Source: Mucilaginibacter sp.
GTDB lineage: Bacteria > Bacteroidota > Bacteroidia > Sphingobacteriales > Sphingobacteriaceae
Assembly: GCA_028288025.1 (NCBI GenBank)
Contig: JAQBOM010000018.1
Location: forward strand, 54,384-118,383
Reading direction: 5' to 3'
DNA length: 64,000 nucleotides
How positions within the stretch are numbered: the stretch's first letter is position 1; every line of letters begins with the position of its first letter. The position numbers and the translations under genes were made by a program. Below are positions 59,469-64,000 of this stretch, piece after piece. The notes beneath the pieces are model-generated. The model had not been told where the DNA came from. It saw nothing but the letters and a program-made list of their open reading frames with translations, and made no database searches.

Positions 59469-60226
59469 TCATTATTACCACACTGATATTTTTAATAGGT
59501 GCGGCATTTGTTTTGGCGTACATATTGATTTACAACCAACGCAAAAAAAGGCATATAGAAGAAAAAGCCCAGATGAAACTAACCTTTGAGGCAGAGATTG
59601 CCAAAACCCAGCTCGAAGTGCAGGAACAAACCATGCAAACCATCGGCGCCGATTTGCATGACAATATCGGGCAGCTATTGAGCCTTACTTCGCTAACGTT
59701 AAATTCGATTGAAGTAGGCAAACCCGTAAAGGCCAGGGAAAAGATCGACGCCGCGATAGACCTTACGCTGCGCTCGATCAAGGAAATGCGGCTGCTGGGT
59801 AAATTGCTGCAGGGTGACCAATTGGTGGTGATGGGATTATCGGAGGCTATCCGGCACGAAATTGCCTGGATGGAGAGATCGGGCAAGTACAAAGTGAGCT
59901 ACGAGGACGATGGCGAACTGCCAGCTGTAAATAACCCTGACAAGGACCTGATCATTTTCCGGATACTGCAGGAGATTTTGAATAATATTATTAAACATGC
60001 CGGGGCCACCCGTGTCCGGATCAAATTGGGATACACGGATGGTTCATTACAATTGCAGGTGAATGATAATGGGAAGGGTTTTGATGCCGGAAACCTGGAT
60101 GCAGTGCAGCGAGGAATGGGCTTATTTAATATTCAGAAACGAGCGGGGATAATCGGCGGCGAAGTTTCGATAGCGTCGAGACCGGGGAAAGGGACAAGTA
60201 TTACTATTATTACACCATATCCCTGA
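59441..60226 (+). CDS. Sensor histidine kinase (HisKA_3 type)
   Basis: 261 residues: one N-terminal transmembrane helix (about 7-31), a short coiled linker, a HisKA_3 dimerisation domain with His73 (GADLHDNIGQLLSL), and an HATPase_c domain with N box EILNNIIKHA, G1 NDNGKGFD and G2 GMGLFNIQKRA. It phosphorylates the NarL-type regulator encoded 2 bp downstream. It lacks a periplasmic sensor domain, consistent with signal input from the co-encoded 7-TM protein. Confidence 0.9.
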   Translation: MANTDITGLIIITTLIFLIGAAFVLAYILIYNQRKKRHIEEKAQMKLTFEAEIAKTQLEVQEQTMQTIGADLHDNIGQLLSLTSLTLNSIEVGKPVKAREKIDAAIDLTLRSIKEMRLLGKLLQGDQLVVMGLSEAIRHEIAWMERSGKYKVSYEDDGELPAVNNPDKDLIIFRILQEILNNIIKHAGATRVRIKLGYTDGSLQLQVNDNGKGFDAGNLDAVQRGMGLFNIQKRAGIIGGEVSIASRPGKGTSITIITPYP

Positions 60227-60228
60227 AG

Positions 60229-60870
60229 ATGGAAAGAGATCAGATACATATTGCTATTGTTGACGACCATACGCTTTTCCGAAACGGCGTTGCTGCGCTA
60301 ATGAGCGAGTTTGAGGAATTGAAGGTGGTTTTTGAAGCCGAAAACGGCGAACAACTACAGCAAATGCTGGTTAAATACCCCCTGCCGCAAGTTATTTTAA
60401 TGGACATCAATATGCCGGTTATGGATGGATATGCGGCTACAAAATGGGTGAAAGAAACACATCCGGAAGTAAAAGTTTTGGCCCTTAGCATGTTCGAGGA
60501 TGATAAGGCCGTTATCCGGATGATCAGGTGCGGCGCGGGGGGCTACGTGTTAAAAGAATCGCGGCCCAGCGAATTGCTTGAGGCCATCAAAACCATAGCC
60601 GACAAAGGTGTTTATATCAATGAGATGGTATCGGGAAAATTGATCCGTTCCGTTTCGGGCAATGATGATTTACCGGTGTTTACCAGTAAGGAGTTCGAAT
60701 TTTTAAAACTAAGCTGCTCTGAATTAACTTACAAAGAAATTGCCGACCAAATGTTTGTAAGCCCCCGTACGGTTGATAATTACCGCGAAGCGTTGTTCCA
60801 AAAACTTAATCTTAAATCAAGGACAGGCCTGGTGCTATATGCTATTCAAAATGATATATTTAAATTTTAG
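60229..60870 (+). CDS. NarL/LuxR-type response regulator
   Basis: 213 residues: receiver domain with DD at 12-13, phosphoacceptor Asp59 (VILMDINMP), Lys in GYVLKESRP, then a C-terminal LuxR helix-turn-helix (ELTYKEIADQMFVSPRTVDNYREALFQKL). It is the cognate regulator of the histidine kinase just upstream. Likely targets include its own module and perhaps the divergent peptide gene, where two dyads occur. It is convergent with the KdpD-partner kinase gene, directly abutting. Confidence 0.93.
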   Translation: MERDQIHIAIVDDHTLFRNGVAALMSEFEELKVVFEAENGEQLQQMLVKYPLPQVILMDINMPVMDGYAATKWVKETHPEVKVLALSMFEDDKAVIRMIRCGAGGYVLKESRPSELLEAIKTIADKGVYINEMVSGKLIRSVSGNDDLPVFTSKEFEFLKLSCSELTYKEIADQMFVSPRTVDNYREALFQKLNLKSRTGLVLYAIQNDIFKF

Positions 60871-62580
60871 CTATATCTTTTTTAACGTAAAATAAAACCT
60901 GCTGCCTTCGCCCTGCTCGCTTTCAACGCCAATTTTACCAGACTGAGCTTCGATGAAGTCCTTTGCAATGGCCAGACCTAACCCTGTGCCGGTTTGTTCG
61001 GCTGAGGCACCGGGGACTTTGAAATATCGTTCAAATATCCGGGATAAGTATCGCTGGTCAATGCCCTGGCCATGGTCCTGTACGGAGAACTCTATTTCTT
61101 CGCCATTACTCTTTTTTACGGTAAGGTCAACAACAGCTTTTTCATGGCTGTATTTTATCGCGTTCGAAAGCAGGTTGATCAGCACCCAGGTGGTTTTATC
61201 CAGGTCGGCCCGCACGTCCGGCAAACCTTCGGCGCAATCGATATTTAGCGTTATTTGTTTTTGTTCGGCTGTTGTTTTCAATGCTTTAACGGCATAATCG
61301 ACTATATTTTTAGGGTGGGTGCTGCCGAAGTTAAGCTGTAGCTTGCCGGTTTCAACCTGTGCCATATCGAGCAACTCACTGGTTATCTGGAGCAGCCTGC
61401 GGGCATCTTCGTCAATGTTTTCCAACAATTGCTTTTGCTCTGTATTTACCTGGCCTATCCGGTTATCTTCCAGTAGCTTAAGGCTCATTTTTATGGATGA
61501 GATCGGCGTTTTTAACTCATGCGATATGGTGGCTATAAAATTGGTTTTCGCCTCATCCAACTGCTGAAACTCTGTTATGTTTTTCAGGATGATCACGCTG
61601 CCTATTACCTTATCTTTGTTAACAACCGACAATACTTCTTTTGAATAGTAACTTTCGCGGTTGTCGGCATATATTTTCATTTTGTGCTGGTCATTCACCA
61701 GCAGGTTTCGTACCAGGTCGTTTTCAAGGGAAATATCAGGGGCAAGCCTGCCAACAAGATCTTTCGCGGGCAAACCTATCAGGATACATGCTACCTCGTT
61801 GGCAAAAATGATAAACGACTTTTCGTCCAAACCTAAAATGGCATCGTGCATTAAATTGATGATCGTTTCGATCCGCCGCTTTTCAAATAATATACTGGCC
61901 AGGTTGCTGTTTTCGTACTCGTCGAGTTTTCGGGTCATGGTATTAAATGCCTGCCCCAGCTCGCCAAACTCATCGTTCGACCTAAAATTGAGCTGCTGGT
62001 GATAATTGCGGTTCGAAACCTCTTTTATTCTTTCCGTCAGCTCCTTTATGGGATTGGCGATGTAACCCGGAAAATTTACAACGAAACTGAAGGCCACCAA
62101 AAACAGGAACGACCCAGTGAATGCTACCAGCAATTTTGCGCTGCCGGCTGTATTTATGGCCGTAGTGTACTTATGTTCAACTGCGCTCATGTTCAACTGC
62201 ATGATATCGCTCAGCAGCTTTCTGATCTCGGTATGAAGCCGGGCAGTTTCTGCGGAATTTAATTTTAATGATTTCAGCGTTTCATATTTCGACCGCAGCA
62301 AAGCGGTAAGCTGGCGCTCGCCGCGTTCGGTAATGTTGTGCTCCTGGTTATTAAGATTTTCGTCTATCTGTTTAACCTGTTGCTGGTTCAAAATATCCGG
62401 CCCGGCATCGATAGCGTCTGCCATGTTCTTTGTGTACTGAACAGATTTATAGTTGTCCTTCAGGATCTCCCTGGCATCCGCCGAAAGGCGGTTTAAAAAA
62501 TAGATCGATAACCCGCAGCTCACTAAAGCCAGCAGAAACAAAAAGCCAAAACCGGCGCGAAGTTTATTTTTAATAGTCAT
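60871..62580 (-). CDS. Histidine kinase partner of the split KdpD
   Basis: 569 residues: helix 1 (about 9-29), an extracytoplasmic helical region, helix 2 (about 150-172), a HAMP linker (173-225), a PAS domain (235-335), HisKA with His354 (TISHELKTPISS), and HATPase_c (LLSNAIKYS, DHGQGIDQRYLSRIFERYF, GTGLGLAIA). It overlaps the KdpD N-terminal gene by 4 bp. Together they replace the single KdpD of E. coli. The response regulator is not next to it in the window. Confidence 0.92.
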   Translation of the reverse strand: MTIKNKLRAGFGFLFLLALVSCGLSIYFLNRLSADAREILKDNYKSVQYTKNMADAIDAGPDILNQQQVKQIDENLNNQEHNITERGERQLTALLRSKYETLKSLKLNSAETARLHTEIRKLLSDIMQLNMSAVEHKYTTAINTAGSAKLLVAFTGSFLFLVAFSFVVNFPGYIANPIKELTERIKEVSNRNYHQQLNFRSNDEFGELGQAFNTMTRKLDEYENSNLASILFEKRRIETIINLMHDAILGLDEKSFIIFANEVACILIGLPAKDLVGRLAPDISLENDLVRNLLVNDQHKMKIYADNRESYYSKEVLSVVNKDKVIGSVIILKNITEFQQLDEAKTNFIATISHELKTPISSIKMSLKLLEDNRIGQVNTEQKQLLENIDEDARRLLQITSELLDMAQVETGKLQLNFGSTHPKNIVDYAVKALKTTAEQKQITLNIDCAEGLPDVRADLDKTTWVLINLLSNAIKYSHEKAVVDLTVKKSNGEEIEFSVQDHGQGIDQRYLSRIFERYFKVPGASAEQTGTGLGLAIAKDFIEAQSGKIGVESEQGEGSRFYFTLKKI

Positions 62581-63728
62581 GATAGTATTACAAGGTCAAT
62601 ATGTGTTTTTGACAATTTATTCAGCAGTTGAGTGAAAAGAGCTGTTTTCATTACCAGCTGATAGAATTTAAAGTGGGGCTTTCCGATGCAGATGGTCGTA
62701 ATATCAAACTTATCGGCTGTTTCCCATATGGTTTTGGCGACGTTATCGCTTTTTATCTTTAGAACTTCGGCGCCTAACTGCGTTGCTAATTTCATGTTAT
62801 TGATCAAATGCCTTTGCGAGGCCAGGTTTATTTTATCGCTGCTTTCATTAGCGGTTTGTACATACAGCACATACCATTTTGAGCGGTAATACGATGCAAG
62901 CCTGGCCGTTTTCCGGATGATAACTTTCGCCGATTCTTCACTAGTGCTAATACAGGCCAAAAACAATTCCGGGCGCAGCTTAATATTTTTGGGCACGTCG
63001 GTGTCAATTTTACGCTCCACCTGGTTGGCAACTTCTCTCAGCGCCAGCTCGCGAAGCTGCAGTATCCGCTCGGCCTGGAAGAAATTATTTAACGCCTGCG
63101 GTATCTTTTTCTCGTCGTATATCTTCCCTTCCTTTAAGCGGTCAACCAGTTCATCGGCTGTCAGATCGATGTTCACTACTTCATCCGCCATTTGCAAAAC
63201 CTTATCGGGGATACGTTCATTGATGGATGCCCCGGTTATTTTTTGCACCTCTTCATTCAAACTCTCAATATGCTGAATGTTTACCGCACTGATCACGTTG
63301 ATGCCGGCATTTAATATATCCATTACATCCTGCCAGCGTTTTTCGTTTTTGCTGCCTTCAATATTGGTGTGTGCCAGCTCGTCGACAATCACCACTTCGG
63401 GCCGCAGATTGATAATGGCGTTCAGGTCCATCTCTTCAAGCTCCTTGCCTTTATAAAAGAGCTTCCGCCGGGGGATAACGGGCAAACCTTCCAGCAAATC
63501 CTCGGTTTCCTTTCGCTTATGGGTTTCGATATAAGCAATTTTCGCATCTATGCCGTTGCGTATTAATGTGCGTACTTCAAGCAGCATACGATAGGTTTTG
63601 CCTACACCGGCACTCATGCCGATATATATCTTGAACTTACCCCGCTTTGACCGTTTTATCAGCTCCAGGAAATGTTCAACCGATTGCTCCTTTGTTTCTT
63701 CAATCATACCGTTTGGATTATCTTTCAA
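62577..63728 (-). CDS. kdpD: KdpD N-terminal sensor protein without kinase domain
   Basis: A 383-residue protein with the KdpD domain (Walker A-like GMSAGVGKTYRML at about 38-50, VDELAHTN, SAVNIQHIESLN) followed by a Usp-like nucleotide-binding domain (about 250-383). The four-helix membrane part and histidine kinase of E. coli KdpD are absent; the kinase is a separate overlapping gene. It senses K+ limitation or ATP state and controls the kdpFABC potassium pump. The ATPase genes would lie past the window end. The gene is complete. Confidence 0.92.
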   Translation of the reverse strand: MKDNPNGMIEETKEQSVEHFLELIKRSKRGKFKIYIGMSAGVGKTYRMLLEVRTLIRNGIDAKIAYIETHKRKETEDLLEGLPVIPRRKLFYKGKELEEMDLNAIINLRPEVVIVDELAHTNIEGSKNEKRWQDVMDILNAGINVISAVNIQHIESLNEEVQKITGASINERIPDKVLQMADEVVNIDLTADELVDRLKEGKIYDEKKIPQALNNFFQAERILQLRELALREVANQVERKIDTDVPKNIKLRPELFLACISTSEESAKVIIRKTARLASYYRSKWYVLYVQTANESSDKINLASQRHLINNMKLATQLGAEVLKIKSDNVAKTIWETADKFDITTICIGKPHFKFYQLVMKTALFTQLLNKLSKTHIDLVILS

Positions 63729-63744
63729 ATTCCATAAAACTTAT

Positions 63745-63772
63745 AAAAGGGAGATATAAATATCCCCCTTTT
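63745..63772 (-). terminator. Weak hairpin in the barrel gene-kdpD gap
   Basis: AAAAGGG-A-GATA / TATC-C-CCCTTTT (63745-63756, 63761-63772), one mismatch and a 4-nt loop. It could partly terminate transcription coming from the upstream barrel gene. The rest of the 148-bp gap holds nothing I recognise. Confidence 0.4.
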
Positions 63773-63876
63773 CGCGCAAACCTCAATCAAACTAAAACGT
63801 ATAATTATCAACCAAAATAATTATAAAAAAAGGCCGCGTTTGTCTTTGTTCGTGTTCCTTTCCCTTTGTATACTTA

Positions 63877-64000
63877 TTAGAAAGCGTAAACTGCTGCGAG
63901 TACAAATTGCGACGCGTTCGATGTGAAGGCATTATTATTTACGAATATGTCGCTTTTTGAGCTGTTGTCTAGTCTAACTTCTGGAATTAAGGTTAATGGG
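63877..64000 (-). CDS. Outer-membrane beta-barrel protein, C-terminal end only
   Basis: The last 41 codons of a minus-strand gene that continues past the window. The translation runs PLTLIPEVRLDNSS... to ...NASQFVLAAVYAF and stops with TAA. Alternating polar/hydrophobic strands and a final aromatic residue are typical of outer-membrane barrels. In Bacteroidota a porin-like gene often sits between kdpC and kdpD, and this one is in that position. Confidence 0.6.
   Translation of the reverse strand, partial: PLTLIPEVRLDNSSKSDIFVNNNAFTSNASQFVLAAVYAF

Overview
The window looks like a chromosomal segment of a Bacteroidota bacterium, most likely Sphingobacteriaceae (Mucilaginibacter/Pedobacter-like). 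This is inferred from TTG-(about 20 nt)-TAnnTTTG promoters instead of sigma70 boxes, weak Shine-Dalgarno sequences, many lipoproteins and signal peptides ending in AQ, and families typical of the phylum (DUF2027-Smr, GH130, split KdpD, imuA-imuB-dnaE2). No rRNA, CRISPR array or intact insertion sequence was seen. There are three tRNA genes.

Layout. 0-17.6 kb: a truncated MFS symporter; secreted sugar-modifying proteins (TIM-barrel isomerase-like protein, NIPSNAP protein, DUF1080 hydrolase, GMC oxidoreductase plus gluconate-dehydrogenase subunit 3, polysaccharide deacetylase, creatininase-like protein) that could form a 3-keto-sugar route; cysteine synthesis (serine acetyltransferase-cysM); a zinc metallopeptidase; a DEAD-box helicase; and the mnmH-selD operon for selenium modification of tRNA. 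17.6-29.4 kb: mostly housekeeping genes (DUF2027-Smr protein, M1 peptidase, YtxH protein, cold-shock protein, HAD hydrolase, acyltransferase 3, lysA, aspartokinase, phosphohexomutase).

29.6-38.4 kb is accessory: a sigma-factor-like gene, an 88-aa protein and a clpP paralogue in a tight array; a LexA/S24-type repressor with several small orphan genes; an RRM protein; an Omp85-type barrel; and a prophage remnant (small terminase plus truncated large terminase) beside tRNA-Leu(GAG). 38.5-47.3 kb: a DUF2147 protein with a YCF48-like propeller, tRNA-Lys, then the mutagenic repair cassette imuA-imuB-dnaE2 behind an operator-like dyad, and a TPR protein.

47.3-52.9 kb is the most striking region: eight co-directional genes, most touching or overlapping, that encode a self-contained type II fatty-acid/polyketide-like set (ketoreductase, hot-dog dehydratase, carrier protein with an atypical PST site, ketosynthase, FabI-like enoyl reductase, AcpS-type phosphopantetheinyl transferase, alpha/beta hydrolase, acyltransferase), with an 18-bp palindrome at the promoter. 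I do not recognise its product. 53.1-57.1 kb: an operon for mannose-phosphate use (GH130, PMM-type phosphatase/mutase, ManA, class I aldolase). 57.2-60.9 kb: an 83-residue peptide gene divergent from a secreted two-repeat protein, a 7-TM protein, a histidine kinase and a NarL-type regulator, probably one sensory module. 60.9-64 kb: a split KdpD system and the end of an outer-membrane barrel gene.

Across the window, seven loci carry short arrays or palindromes built from direct and inverted copies of a word specific to that locus, mostly between genes and once inside lysA. They resemble one another in architecture but not in sequence.
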